DNA of 64,000 nucleotides. It comes from Treponema socranskii subsp. socranskii VPI DR56BR1116 = ATCC 35536 (GTDB taxonomy: Bacteria > Spirochaetota > Spirochaetia > Treponematales > Treponemataceae). Of the stretch, positions 1-8,306 are shown piece after piece; the stretch's first letter is position 1, and every line of letters starts with the position of its first letter. The stretch is taken from NCBI RefSeq assembly GCF_000468115.1, contig NZ_AVQI01000020.1, positions 88,320 to 152,319 of the forward strand. Reading direction: 5' to 3'. The notes beneath the pieces were generated by a model. The model ran no database searches and had not been told where the DNA came from. It saw nothing but the letters and a program-made list of their open reading frames with translations. Both the position numbers and the translations under genes were made by a program.

Positions 1-138
1 GGTAAAAACATAACCGTACTGCATCGGTACGACGTAGGGCACGCCGTCGTCGATCATGCCGATATGCACGACCTTCGCTTTTTCGATGATGCTTTCGATT
101 TGCCGGATATCGGTCACTTCTCTGTCTTTTCTTCGCAT
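1..138 (-). CDS. Pyridoxamine 5'-phosphate oxidase-like (Nim-type) flavoprotein, partial
   Basis: Only the first 46 residues are in the window; the gene runs off the left edge. The start MRRKDREVTDI, followed by a hydrophobic strand and VPYVVPMQYGY, is the usual opening of the small FMN-binding split-barrel proteins related to NimA (5-nitroimidazole reductase) and pyridoxamine phosphate oxidase. The ATG at 138 is preceded on the minus strand by GGAGG with a 5-base gap, so the start is firm. Substrate cannot be told; many family members are general flavin reductases rather than resistance genes. Confidence 0.75.
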   Translation of the reverse strand, partial: MRRKDREVTDIRQIESIIEKAKVVHIGMIDDGVPYVVPMQYGYVFT

Positions 139-351
139 GCGAGCCTCCGTACGCCCAGCTTTTTAGTATAACAAAGTTCGATTTACGTCAAGCGATGTAT
201 GTAACATCTCAAGGGCTGTTTTGCAGCGTATGCAAAGCAGCCTCTTTTGTTTTAAACTTCAGACGGCATATTGTAATCATTCTCTTTCCTCCGTTATACT
301 GTCGCGTACAACGCAGCGGTTTTAAAATCGTTGTACGACGGAGGTTCTCTA

Positions 352-768
352 ATGCCAAGCGAAAAACGCTTCGTTTATTGTATGCGCTGTATGTCGATTG
401 TCGTCGCACTTTCTATTTTTATGCTTTCATCGCGCTCGAAACTGCCGCTGCCCGATTCGGTAGTGTTTCCGGGCATGGATAAAGTTTTGCATGCGCTCGC
501 GTTCGGGTGCTTTGCGTTCGCTTTTTCGTATTGGTTCGGCAGCGATATGTGGAAGGCAAAGCCTGCCGTATGCGTTTTGATCGTGTGCATCGCCGCCGCC
601 TGTTACGGGGCAAGCGATGAAATTCACCAAATGTTTGTTCCCGGCCGCGACGCTTCCGTATACGATTGGATTGCCGACTGTACCGGAGCACTCGCCGCAT
701 CTTGTTTGCGCACGGTTCTCATCCGACGGCGTCAACACGTTGCGCGTGTTAAAAAAATCGAACGCTAA
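352..768 (+). CDS. VanZ-like integral membrane protein
   Basis: 138-residue membrane protein with about four transmembrane segments. It carries the VanZ-family signatures DKVLHALAFG (residues 43-52), GASDEIHQMFVPGR (86-99) and SVYDWIADCTGA (102-113). VanZ gives low-level teicoplanin resistance in enterococci, but most homologues have no known role, and nothing nearby suggests glycopeptide resistance. I start at 352 because GGAGG lies 7 bases upstream; an in-frame ATG at 331 has no ribosome site. It stands alone: the neighbour on the left is divergent and MATE on the right has its own promoter. The C-terminal tail after residue 122 is strongly basic. Confidence 0.8.
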   Translation: MPSEKRFVYCMRCMSIVVALSIFMLSSRSKLPLPDSVVFPGMDKVLHALAFGCFAFAFSYWFGSDMWKAKPAVCVLIVCIAAACYGASDEIHQMFVPGRDASVYDWIADCTGALAASCLRTVLIRRRQHVARVKKIER

Positions 769-847
769 AGGGACATAAAGAGGTTTGCGGGGAAACGACA
801 ACGACGGTTTCTTTTTCCCGCGCCCTTATTCGTGCGGATGGTTTAAT

Positions 848-869
848 ACCCCGACGCTTGCGTCGGGGT
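848..869. repeat. REP-like palindrome downstream of the VanZ-like gene
   Basis: Perfect 10-base stem (ACCCCGACGC / GCGTCGGGGT) with a TT loop. The 20 bases at 832-851 recur exactly at 29934-29953 in front of the larA-like gene. There is no T-tract, so it is a poor terminator. The form resembles REP-type palindromic units known from other bacteria. The 769-1098 gap holds this element and the promoter of the next gene, nothing else I can see. Confidence 0.5.
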
Positions 870-1041
870 TGTTGATGCTTCCCTTTCGCAGGTTAATAAT
901 TTTTACAATGTGAGCGACGGCGGCGCATAAGCGCGCGCTTTCAATTCGTTGTCGAGCAAGTACAGGGCTTTCACGTCGCTTCCGAACAGATCGTATTTTG
1001 CAGATACTATCTCTTAATAAAATCCGATATTTGTCGGACAC

Positions 1042-1070
1042 TTAACGCAATCGATCAAAGTCACTATAAT
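1042..1070 (+). promoter_or_regulatory. Sigma-70 promoter of the MATE gene
   Basis: TTAACG (1042-1047), 17-base spacer, TATAAT (1065-1070). The expected start point is about 1077, giving a leader of about 22 bases that contains the AGAGGA ribosome site of the ATG at 1099. Confidence 0.6.
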
Positions 1071-1098
1071 ACGCCGAATGTTTTCTCAGAGGAATTAT

Positions 1099-2478
1099 AT
1101 GTCAAAACATACCTGCTTCGGCACGACGCATTTTTACACTCGCGCGCTTTCGATTGCACTGCCGGTCATGGCGCAGCTTTTTGTACAAAGCTTTGTTTCG
1201 CTGATCGACAATTTTATGGTTGCCGGACTCGGCGATATAAAAATGGCCGGCGTAAATACCGCAGGGATGATTATCTTTGTCTTTATCATCCTCGTAAATA
1301 CCCTTTGCTCTGCAGGCGGTATTTTTATGTCGCAATTCAGAGGAGCAAAAGACGGTGAAGGCATGCAGCAAAGCCTGCGCTTTAAACTTTTGCTCACCGG
1401 TACGGCGGGACTTGCGTTTACGATTATCGGTTTGATTGCACCGCGAGGTTTGTTCCGTCTTATGCTGACGGTGAACACCGATGCGGAGCCGATTATCGAT
1501 CAGGCCGTACGGTACTCGCGCGCGGTTGCACTTTCATGGATACCGATGGTGTTTTCACAATCGCTTGCTTCTTCTTTGCGCGAAATCGAAATCGTCCGCC
1601 CTCCGTTGGTTATCTCAGTTATTGCAACACTTGTAAATACATTCTTTAATTGGGTTTTTATTTTCGGAAACCTCGGTTTTCCGCGTCTTGAAGTTGAAGG
1701 AGCCGGAATCGCAACAGTCATTGCGCGAGCGGCGGAGCTGATATTGTTTATTGCGTATGTTGTCGTAAAAAAGCCGCCGTTTCTTTTCAATATATTCAAA
1801 CTCTTCAACATAAAAGTGCGGCTGTTCGGAACAATTATCAAAAAATCGACTATGATTTTATATTCGGAGCTGACATGGGCTTTAGCGGAAGCCGTTTCAA
1901 CCGCTTTGTACAATACGCGCGGAGGAGCGGAAGTCGTCTCCGGTATGTCGGCGGGTTTTGCGATTGCAAATCTCTTCTTTATCTGTTTTTCAGGAATCGT
2001 AACCGCTTCGTCGGTTATATTGGGACAGGAACTGGGGGCGGGCAGACTTCAAGAAGCAAAAAAATATAAAAATTGGATACTGTCCGGCTCCGTACTCTTC
2101 GGCTTTATATTTATGGCAGCCGGATTTTGTACGGTAGGTTTAATCCCCTTTGTGTTTAAAAATTTAAGCGGCGGTTCTCAAACTATTGCACGCGGTCTTA
2201 TTATCACCGCAGCTGCATACCTTCCGCTTTGGGCATATTTAAACGCACAGTATGCGATTTCACGCACCGGAGGCGATACGACGATGGGTGTTATCTGCGA
2301 TACTATTGCCAATATTCTTTTTGTAGGCGGCATCTTTCTTTTAGTACGCTTTACCGCACTCGGTCCCGTTGCGATGTATGCGATCGTTAAAACCTCCGAT
2401 GCGGTCAAAGCCGTCATCGCGCATTTTTGGCTCAAAAAAGAACGTTGGCTTGTGAACTTGACTTCCGATAAAAAGTAA
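1099..2478 (+). CDS. MATE family multidrug/metabolite efflux transporter
   Basis: 459-residue polytopic membrane protein with the twelve-helix layout of the MATE (NorM/DinF) superfamily: an opening helix with SIALPVMAQLFVQSFVSLID, the conserved loop MAGVNTAG, and a second half repeating the fold. MATE proteins expel cationic drugs or metabolites in exchange for Na+ or H+; the substrate is not predictable here. I use the ATG at 1099, which has AGAGGA 5-7 bases upstream, rather than the in-frame ATG at 1078 that would lie at the predicted transcription start. The gene is monocistronic, closed by a hairpin at 2521. Confidence 0.9.
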   Translation: MSKHTCFGTTHFYTRALSIALPVMAQLFVQSFVSLIDNFMVAGLGDIKMAGVNTAGMIIFVFIILVNTLCSAGGIFMSQFRGAKDGEGMQQSLRFKLLLTGTAGLAFTIIGLIAPRGLFRLMLTVNTDAEPIIDQAVRYSRAVALSWIPMVFSQSLASSLREIEIVRPPLVISVIATLVNTFFNWVFIFGNLGFPRLEVEGAGIATVIARAAELILFIAYVVVKKPPFLFNIFKLFNIKVRLFGTIIKKSTMILYSELTWALAEAVSTALYNTRGGAEVVSGMSAGFAIANLFFICFSGIVTASSVILGQELGAGRLQEAKKYKNWILSGSVLFGFIFMAAGFCTVGLIPFVFKNLSGGSQTIARGLIITAAAYLPLWAYLNAQYAISRTGGDTTMGVICDTIANILFVGGIFLLVRFTALGPVAMYAIVKTSDAVKAVIAHFWLKKERWLVNLTSDKK

Positions 2479-2520
2479 AATCGCTGCGCGGCCTCTGCAT
2501 ACTTTAGAAAACTCGAAATT

Positions 2521-2553
2521 AAACGGGACGCGCTATTTCAGCGTTTCGTTTTA
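2521..2553 (+). terminator. Intrinsic terminator after the MATE gene
   Basis: 11-base stem AAACGGGACGC / GCGTTTCGTTT (two G-U pairs) with a 9-base loop, followed by a short T-run, 42 bases after the MATE stop codon. Confidence 0.6.
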
Positions 2554-2637
2554 ACCTTCAAATAAAAGTATATTGCGTATTCGTCAGCTTGTGTATCGGT
2601 GCAATATACTATACAGTAATTCAAACAAGGGAATACA

Positions 2638-4218
2638 ATGATGAAAACGATAACGATTGACGGCGAGCATCTTACAATCGACGGCGTGTGTGCCGTTGCA
2701 TACGGTAAAAGTGCGGTTTCGTTTCCGGAGGACGACGCGTTTTTCGAAACGCTCCGCCGATCGCGCAAATTTCTCGAAGAGTATATCGCAAAGGGTTTTC
2801 CGACATACGGCGTAACGACGGGTTTCGGCGATTCGTGCGGAAACCAAATCAATCCTTCACGCGCGGCAGAGCTGCAAAAATCCATCGTGCGCTTTCACGG
2901 CATCGGGCTCGGTAAAAAATTTTCGCACGAAGAAGGACGCGCCGTCGTACTGTGCCGATTGAACTCCGACGTAAAAGGCGGGCATTCGGCGATCAGAGTC
3001 GCCCTCGCCGAAATGCTCAAAACCCTGCTCGACAAAGATATCGTTCCCGTGATCCCCGAACTGGGATCGGTCGGCGCATCGGGTGATTTGACGCCGCTGT
3101 CCTATGTGGCTGCCGTCGTCATGGGAGAGCGCGAAGCGTATTACAAAGGGAAAATCGTTCCGGCGATTGACGCGCTCAAAGCCGAAGGAATCGCTCCTCT
3201 TCCGCTCGCGGCGAAAGAAGGACTTGCGATCATGAACGGTACGTCGGTGATGACGGCCGTCGCCTCCCTTTCATGGAAACGCGCGCGGAGGCTTGCGAAT
3301 ATCTGCGATTTCGTCACCGCAGCGACTGCGGAGATCGTGCGCGGCAACGAAGTGCCCTTCCGAAAAAAAGTCGCGGAGATGAAAAATCACGCGGGACAGA
3401 TCGAAAGCGCGGGCTATATTTACGATATCGTAAAAAACTCGAAGCGCGTGTATCGATACGAAGACCTGCTCGAACGCATCGGCTCCATCGGCGACGCGCA
3501 GTTTGAAAGGCGCTTTGTCAAAATTCAGGATCGTTATTCGATTCGCTGCGCTCCGCAGATAAACGGCGTCCTGCGCGACACGCTTCGGATTGCCAGGCAG
3601 TGGATCGAAGAAGAGCTCAACTCCGCGAACGACAATCCTCTCGTCAACGTCGATACGGGAGAGCTCTACAACACCGGCAATTTTTACGGCGGGCACATCT
3701 GCGCCGCCTGCGATTACCTGCGTATCGCGCTTGCGAACATCAGCGATTTGGCGGATAAACAGGCGGAGATCATAATCGACGGAAAATTCAACAATCTTAC
3801 GGAAAACCTGATCCCGTTTACCGACGATACCGACGAACGTGCGGGACTGCGCTTCGGCTTTAAGGCGGCGCAGATCACGATGTCGGCAATCCGTGCGGAA
3901 GTGCAGCATTGCTGTACGGCGATGAGTATTCAGTCGAGCCCGACGGAAGCGCTCAATCAGGATAAGGTTTCCATGGGGACGATTTCGGCACGAAAACTGC
4001 GTGACCAAATCGATCTCATCTATCTGCAATACGCCGTACACATACTCGCAGTGTGCCAAGCGGTCGATTTGATAGGCGCTTCGGAGTTCGGCGAATTTAC
4101 GCAGCGAGTGTATGCCGAAGTCCGCGCCGTCTCCGCTCCGCTCGTCGACGACAGGCGGCTCGATGAAGACGCGGAAAAAGTCGCGCGGCTGCTCGAAGCG
4201 ACGGAACTCTTTGAGTAA
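2638..4218 (+). CDS. MIO-dependent aromatic amino acid ammonia-lyase or aminomutase (HAL/PAL/TAL family)
   Basis: 526 residues, the full length of the family. The prosthetic MIO group is made from Ala147-Ser148-Gly149 within GSVGASGDL. YGVTTGFG supplies the active-site Tyr57, and NSANDNPLVN and NLTENLIPF are also conserved. Such enzymes remove ammonia from histidine, phenylalanine or tyrosine without oxidation, or shift the amino group. His87 (RFHGIGLG) aligns with the substrate-selecting His of histidine and tyrosine lyases. However, the glutamate typical of histidine lyases (QEDHVSMG) is glutamine here (NQDKVSMG, Q441), as in phenylalanine/tyrosine lyases. No hutU, hutI or other histidine gene is adjacent. 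Substrate therefore stays open. AAGGGA precedes two consecutive ATGs; either could start. Confidence 0.85.
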   Translation: MMKTITIDGEHLTIDGVCAVAYGKSAVSFPEDDAFFETLRRSRKFLEEYIAKGFPTYGVTTGFGDSCGNQINPSRAAELQKSIVRFHGIGLGKKFSHEEGRAVVLCRLNSDVKGGHSAIRVALAEMLKTLLDKDIVPVIPELGSVGASGDLTPLSYVAAVVMGEREAYYKGKIVPAIDALKAEGIAPLPLAAKEGLAIMNGTSVMTAVASLSWKRARRLANICDFVTAATAEIVRGNEVPFRKKVAEMKNHAGQIESAGYIYDIVKNSKRVYRYEDLLERIGSIGDAQFERRFVKIQDRYSIRCAPQINGVLRDTLRIARQWIEEELNSANDNPLVNVDTGELYNTGNFYGGHICAACDYLRIALANISDLADKQAEIIIDGKFNNLTENLIPFTDDTDERAGLRFGFKAAQITMSAIRAEVQHCCTAMSIQSSPTEALNQDKVSMGTISARKLRDQIDLIYLQYAVHILAVCQAVDLIGASEFGEFTQRVYAEVRAVSAPLVDDRRLDEDAEKVARLLEATELFE

Positions 4219-4312
4219 ATTGATGCTACGTCTTCCATGCTTTGAAAACATTACGTAAAAAAGATATTTGCGTCGTAAGTATGTATCGGCGATCTCCGCT
4301 GCATACGCATCG

Positions 4313-5239
4313 CTATTTGAACGGTATTTTTGAGCCGCGGATAAATGCCGTTGCCGCGGCGCCGAGCAGCGACGCATTGTAGCCGAGCGCCGTCGAAACT
4401 ATCGTCAGATTTTTATTTGCCGTCGCGTATAGGTGTTCGTCGACCGTCTTTTTGAGCGCGGCGATGTAGAGACTGCTGTCCATACCGATTCCGCATCCAA
4501 GAACGACGAGCGGAACGTTGAGTATGTTTACCGCGGCGGCGATTGCCTTACCGATATAGACACCTGTTTTTTCATATACGGCGCGCGCCGCCGCATCGCC
4601 CGCTTCCGCCATGTGTGCAATTGTTTTAGCTGAAAGCGAAGGCTTTCGAGCCGTGACGGCGGCTTCATATCTTCTAACGATTCCCGGCCCCGCAGCGACC
4701 GATTCAAGGCAGCCTCTGTTTCCGCACGGACAAAGAAAATCTTCGTCGGTGACGCACACATGTCCAAGTTCTCCCGCGTTGCCTGCCGCTCCCGAAAAGA
4801 GTTGTCCGTTGAGAAAGATACCGGCACCGCAGCCGTTGCTTATCGTGAGCCAAATAAAATCGTCGACGGTTTTTGCACAGCCGAATATTTTTTCCGCACA
4901 TGCGCAGTTGTTCGCATCGTTATCGATAAACACGGGCAGAGCGAACAGTGCCGCCAAATTTTCCGCGATGGGAAAGTCCCGTACTTTTGAAAAAACCGCT
5001 TCTTTCCAAACACCCGTTTTCGGGTCGGCAAGTCCCGGAATGCTTACGCCGATACGGTCGGGCGCAAACATTTCGGCAAGCGGCATACAGAGCTGCCGGA
5101 TCGAATCGAGGATGATCTGCCGGCTGACCGACTGAAATTGCATTTTACGTTCAGCGAGAATCTGTCCCGTTTCGTCTACGATCCCGACAAAGAGTTTTGA
5201 GCCTCCGATATCGATTGCAAGTGCGGTGCGTTTTTTCAT
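4313..5239 (-). CDS. ROK family sugar kinase
   Basis: 308-residue cytosolic sugar kinase of the ROK (repressor/ORF/kinase) family without a DNA-binding domain. The phosphate-binding motif is IDIGGSK (residues 9-15). The catalytic aspartate is D108 in FIDNDANN, and the zinc site is GELGH (H160) plus CPCGNRGC (C170, C172, C177). The family phosphorylates glucose, fructose, N-acetylhexosamines and similar hexoses at the expense of ATP. The true start is ATG at 5239, overlapping the stop of the upstream lacI-type gene by four bases (ATGA), so the two are translationally coupled. Context suggests it acts on the sugar imported by the 9.5-13 kb transporter. Confidence 0.88.
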   Translation of the reverse strand: MKKRTALAIDIGGSKLFVGIVDETGQILAERKMQFQSVSRQIILDSIRQLCMPLAEMFAPDRIGVSIPGLADPKTGVWKEAVFSKVRDFPIAENLAALFALPVFIDNDANNCACAEKIFGCAKTVDDFIWLTISNGCGAGIFLNGQLFSGAAGNAGELGHVCVTDEDFLCPCGNRGCLESVAAGPGIVRRYEAAVTARKPSLSAKTIAHMAEAGDAAARAVYEKTGVYIGKAIAAAVNILNVPLVVLGCGIGMDSSLYIAALKKTVDEHLYATANKNLTIVSTALGYNASLLGAAATAFIRGSKIPFK

Positions 5240-6216
5240 CTGCTCGACTCCCGTACGATCATCGACGGCGCGTACACGGTACCCGTCGGCACGTCTTTTT
5301 GTGAAATGATGTCGAGGAGCTTTTCTGCAGCGGCTTCTCCGAGCCGGAATGCATTTTGCGAAACGGTCGTCAGCGCAACTTTGCACAGTTTTGCGAGTTT
5401 TATGTCGTCATAGCCGATGACGGAAACCTGTTCGGGAACGCGTATTCCGCTTTCGATCAGTTTATGCAAGGTTCCGATTGCAACGTTGTCGTTCGTGATA
5501 AAGAGCGCGGTTTTTACCGTATCGATTCGATTGTTTTTTATTAAAATCGGAACGAGATTTTCTCCGTCTTCAAATGTGCTTACGTGTTCATAACGGACGA
5601 CGCGCTTCGCTTTCAGCGCGGCCAGACATCCGTTTACTCTGTCCGTAATCGTTTGGTGTTCGAAGCCCGACACGACGATGTGCTGCTTTGCGCCGAGGGT
5701 GTTCATGTATTCACCCGCGAGTTTTCCGCCTGCGAAATTGTCGGAGGCGACGTAGGGGCAGCGGCGCGAATCGGGGATGCAGTTGAATACGACGAGCGGT
5801 ATCTTCGCTTTCAGCAGTATATTGATACTCTTGCTCGAACTCGAAAGCGGGGCGAGCAGCACGCCGTTCGCACGTTTGCTGATGAGCGAGCGTATCTGCG
5901 CGCTCTCTTTTTCGGCGATCCACTGCGACGAATGGATTTCAAGCGAATATCCGTTTGCGGAGAGCACGCGGTCGACTCCTTCAAGGATTTCGACGAAAAA
6001 GAAATTCGCCATTTCGTTGATGACGATGCCGACGGTCTTTGTCGGCGTACCGCTGAGGTTTTGTGCAATCGTACTGGGTACGTAATTTTTTTTGCGGATG
6101 ACGCGCTGCACTTTTTCTCTCGTTTCCGCTTTGACGATGGACGGATTCGTCATAACGCGGGAAACGGTCGACTTCGATACGCCTGCTATGTGTGCGACAT
6201 CGTTGATGGTAATCAT
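5236..6216 (-). CDS. LacI/GalR family transcriptional repressor
   Basis: 326 residues: helix-turn-helix plus hinge at the N-terminus (TINDVAHIAGVSKSTVSRVM, residues 3-22, and the hinge region near NLSGTPT), then a periplasmic-binding-protein-like sugar-sensing core that begins TVGIVINEMANFFF. It is transcribed divergently from the PfkB-HAD gene and forms an operon with the ROK kinase. Two near-palindromic sites of the expected LacI type lie at 6318 and 9484, both on the start points of plus-strand promoters. It therefore probably represses the sugar import and kinase genes until an inducer sugar is present. The ATG at 6216 has no Shine-Dalgarno sequence and lies 6 bases from a -10 box. Confidence 0.9.
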   Translation of the reverse strand: MITINDVAHIAGVSKSTVSRVMTNPSIVKAETREKVQRVIRKKNYVPSTIAQNLSGTPTKTVGIVINEMANFFFVEILEGVDRVLSANGYSLEIHSSQWIAEKESAQIRSLISKRANGVLLAPLSSSSKSINILLKAKIPLVVFNCIPDSRRCPYVASDNFAGGKLAGEYMNTLGAKQHIVVSGFEHQTITDRVNGCLAALKAKRVVRYEHVSTFEDGENLVPILIKNNRIDTVKTALFITNDNVAIGTLHKLIESGIRVPEQVSVIGYDDIKLAKLCKVALTTVSQNAFRLGEAAAEKLLDIISQKDVPTGTVYAPSMIVRESSR

Positions 6217-6222
6217 AGGATT

Positions 6223-6251
6223 ATTATCAACCGTATTTTGTCCTTTTGCAA
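6223..6251 (-). promoter_or_regulatory. Promoter of the lacI-type gene, predicted leaderless
   Basis: Read on the minus strand: TTGCAA (6251-6246), 17-base spacer, GATAAT (6228-6223), then 6 bases to the ATG. The predicted start point falls on the initiation codon. Confidence 0.55.
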
Positions 6252-6284
6252 CTTTAAATTTTTTGTATAACTTAAAATTTTTTA

Positions 6285-6331
6285 TTGACAGACGGACGGT
6301 CATGCCGTATCATTTAATAAAACCGGTTTCA
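6285..6331 (+). promoter_or_regulatory. Promoter and LacI-type operator of the PfkB-HAD gene
   Basis: TTGACA (6285-6290), 17-base spacer, TATCAT (6308-6313). The near-palindrome TAAAACCGGTTTCA (6318-6331) covers the expected transcription start, with a central CG as in most LacI-family operators. It resembles the site at 9484-9497. Confidence 0.65.
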
Positions 6332-6345
6332 AAAAAGGTAAAAAT

Positions 6346-8232
6346 ATGCCCCTTTCGTTTTTGGATCAATTCGATAAAGCGGCTTTGGAAGCCGCATCCG
6401 TTGCCGTTATCGGCGATATCTGTATCGATCATTATTATTTTACCGATTCGGCGGTATCCGAAATTTCCGTAGAAACGGGGCTCGAAACGGTATCGGTAAA
6501 ATCGAGCGAGTATTATCTCGGAGGCGCGGCAAACGTTGCCGAAACGCTTCGAACGCTCGGAGTCGGAAACGTCGATCTCTACGGCATTTCGGGTTCTGAT
6601 GCCGAAAGTGCGATTTTGGAAGCGCTGTGCAAAGAACGCGGGATTTCGACTCGCGGTATCGTGCTGCAAAAAACGGACTGGCAGACGAACATGTACCATA
6701 AAATCATCAAAGACGGAAGAGAGCTGCCCCGTTTCGATTTGGGAAACTTCAATCTTGTTTCCGAAGCGACGCAAAACGAGCTGCTCGAAAAACTCGATGC
6801 GTCGCTTTCCGAATACCGCTGCATCATCGTAAACGAACAGCTGCTTTCCGGTTTGACGAACGATTATTTTATACGCGAACTCAATAAGCGGATCGCTTCG
6901 ACTGCGGGGCAAATCGTGTGGCTCGTCGATACGCGGCATCGCATCGGAAGCTATGAAAACGTCATCTATAAGATGAACGAGCGCGAAACGCTCTCGTATT
7001 ATAACGGAAAAACCGGAAGCGAACGCTCGGTCGAAAAAGCCGCCGCCTCTCTTTCGGCGCGTTGGAACCGACCCGTCGCCGTAACGCTCGGAAAAGAAGG
7101 CGCGCTCGCAGTGCAGGACGGCAAAAGCCGCCGCGCGCTCGGCATAGATTTTACGCAGCCGATCGATACGGTCGGAGCGGGGGATGCGTTTATCGCTTCG
7201 ATGGCCGCCGCCCTTGTTTCGGGGCTTTCGTTTTTCGATGCCGTCGATGCCGCAAACCTCGGCGCATCGGCAAGCGTTTTGACGCTGTATCGGACGGGAC
7301 ATCCTTCGCTTTTGGATATGCGTTCCGTCGCGCACAATGCGATGTTTCGCTATCATCCTGAAATTGCGAGTTATGCGGAAAAGCCGCGCACGCTTCCCGA
7401 TTCGCACATCGAAATCATTGACGAGGCGGCATTCGAAAATCGCCGCATCTATCCGCAGGTTGCGATCTTCGATCACGACGGAACGATCAGCGTGCTTCGG
7501 CAGGGCTGGGAAAGTGTCATGGAAGCCGTCATGGTCGAAGCGGTGACGCAGGATGCGAGCGCGGATGAAGAGCTTCGGAAGCGTATTACGGCGGACGTCA
7601 AAGAGCTTATCGATAAAACGACCGGTATTCAAACGATCATTCAAATGCAGCTGCTCATCCCGATCATAGAAAAATACGGGCTTGTAAAAACCGTCCGCTC
7701 GGCGGAGGATTACAAAGCGATATTTGTCCGGCGCTTAAAACAATCGATGCAGGAAAAAGTCGATGCGCTGAGCCGCGGTGAATTGAACACCGACGACGTA
7801 ACGATAAAAGGAGCTCGGGATTTTTTGCAAACGCTTTTTGAAGCGGGAACGAAATTGTATTTGGCAAGCGGCAGCGATCACGACGACGTCGTGCGCGAAG
7901 CGGAACGGCTCGGTTATGCACATCTGTTTACCGGAGGCATCTGCGGTTCGGTCGGCGATCCTAAAAACGATCCGAAAAAAATCGTCATTCAAAAAATTAT
8001 TAAAGAGCTTGCAGAGCAGGGTATTCGTCCGGAAAGCTGTGCGGTTTTCGGCGACGGGCCGGTCGAAATGCGCGAAGCGCACGAAAACGGATTTTTTGCA
8101 GTCGGCGTTTTGTCCGACGAAAAACAGCGCTTCGGCGTCAATCGGGCAAAGAGAGCGCGCCTCGTGCTTGCGGGGGCGGACGTATTGATTCCCGATTTTT
8201 CGCAGATACGCCGCATTTACGGCAGGGCGTAA
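6346..8232 (+). CDS. PfkB-type sugar kinase fused to a HAD-family phosphatase
   Basis: 628 residues with two domains. Residues about 15-330 are a ribokinase-fold kinase: an opening like that of the heptose kinase RfaE/HldE (VIGDICIDHYYF, YLGGAANVAETLRTLG) and the catalytic motif DTVGAGDAF with base D280. Residues about 370-628 are a haloacid-dehalogenase-type hydrolase: IFDHDGT with nucleophile D376 and D378, then LYLASGSD and FGDGPVEM as motifs II and IV. A kinase and a phosphatase in one chain suggests successive steps on a sugar phosphate, or a controlled phospho-balance; which sugar is unknown. It is the first gene behind the divergent LacI-type control region and precedes the unrecognised gene at 8307. 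Confidence 0.85.
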   Translation: MPLSFLDQFDKAALEAASVAVIGDICIDHYYFTDSAVSEISVETGLETVSVKSSEYYLGGAANVAETLRTLGVGNVDLYGISGSDAESAILEALCKERGISTRGIVLQKTDWQTNMYHKIIKDGRELPRFDLGNFNLVSEATQNELLEKLDASLSEYRCIIVNEQLLSGLTNDYFIRELNKRIASTAGQIVWLVDTRHRIGSYENVIYKMNERETLSYYNGKTGSERSVEKAAASLSARWNRPVAVTLGKEGALAVQDGKSRRALGIDFTQPIDTVGAGDAFIASMAAALVSGLSFFDAVDAANLGASASVLTLYRTGHPSLLDMRSVAHNAMFRYHPEIASYAEKPRTLPDSHIEIIDEAAFENRRIYPQVAIFDHDGTISVLRQGWESVMEAVMVEAVTQDASADEELRKRITADVKELIDKTTGIQTIIQMQLLIPIIEKYGLVKTVRSAEDYKAIFVRRLKQSMQEKVDALSRGELNTDDVTIKGARDFLQTLFEAGTKLYLASGSDHDDVVREAERLGYAHLFTGGICGSVGDPKNDPKKIVIQKIIKELAEQGIRPESCAVFGDGPVEMREAHENGFFAVGVLSDEKQRFGVNRAKRARLVLAGADVLIPDFSQIRRIYGRA

Positions 8233-8306
8233 TCGGTGGATCGGTGTACGATTTTACGGGGCGGGGCGATATTTTCATCGGTTAATAAATTTTAATAAGG
8301 AATGTT

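Noticed and set aside
3271..4377. 368-codon open frame on the minus strand across the ammonia-lyase gene
   Set aside because: It is a shadow of the strongly supported plus-strand gene: arginine-rich, no recognisable motif, no ribosome site.
6310..7644. 444-codon minus-strand open frame opposite the PfkB-HAD gene
   Set aside because: Composition is typical of an antisense shadow (Arg, Phe, Asp rich) and the plus strand encodes a clear two-domain enzyme.
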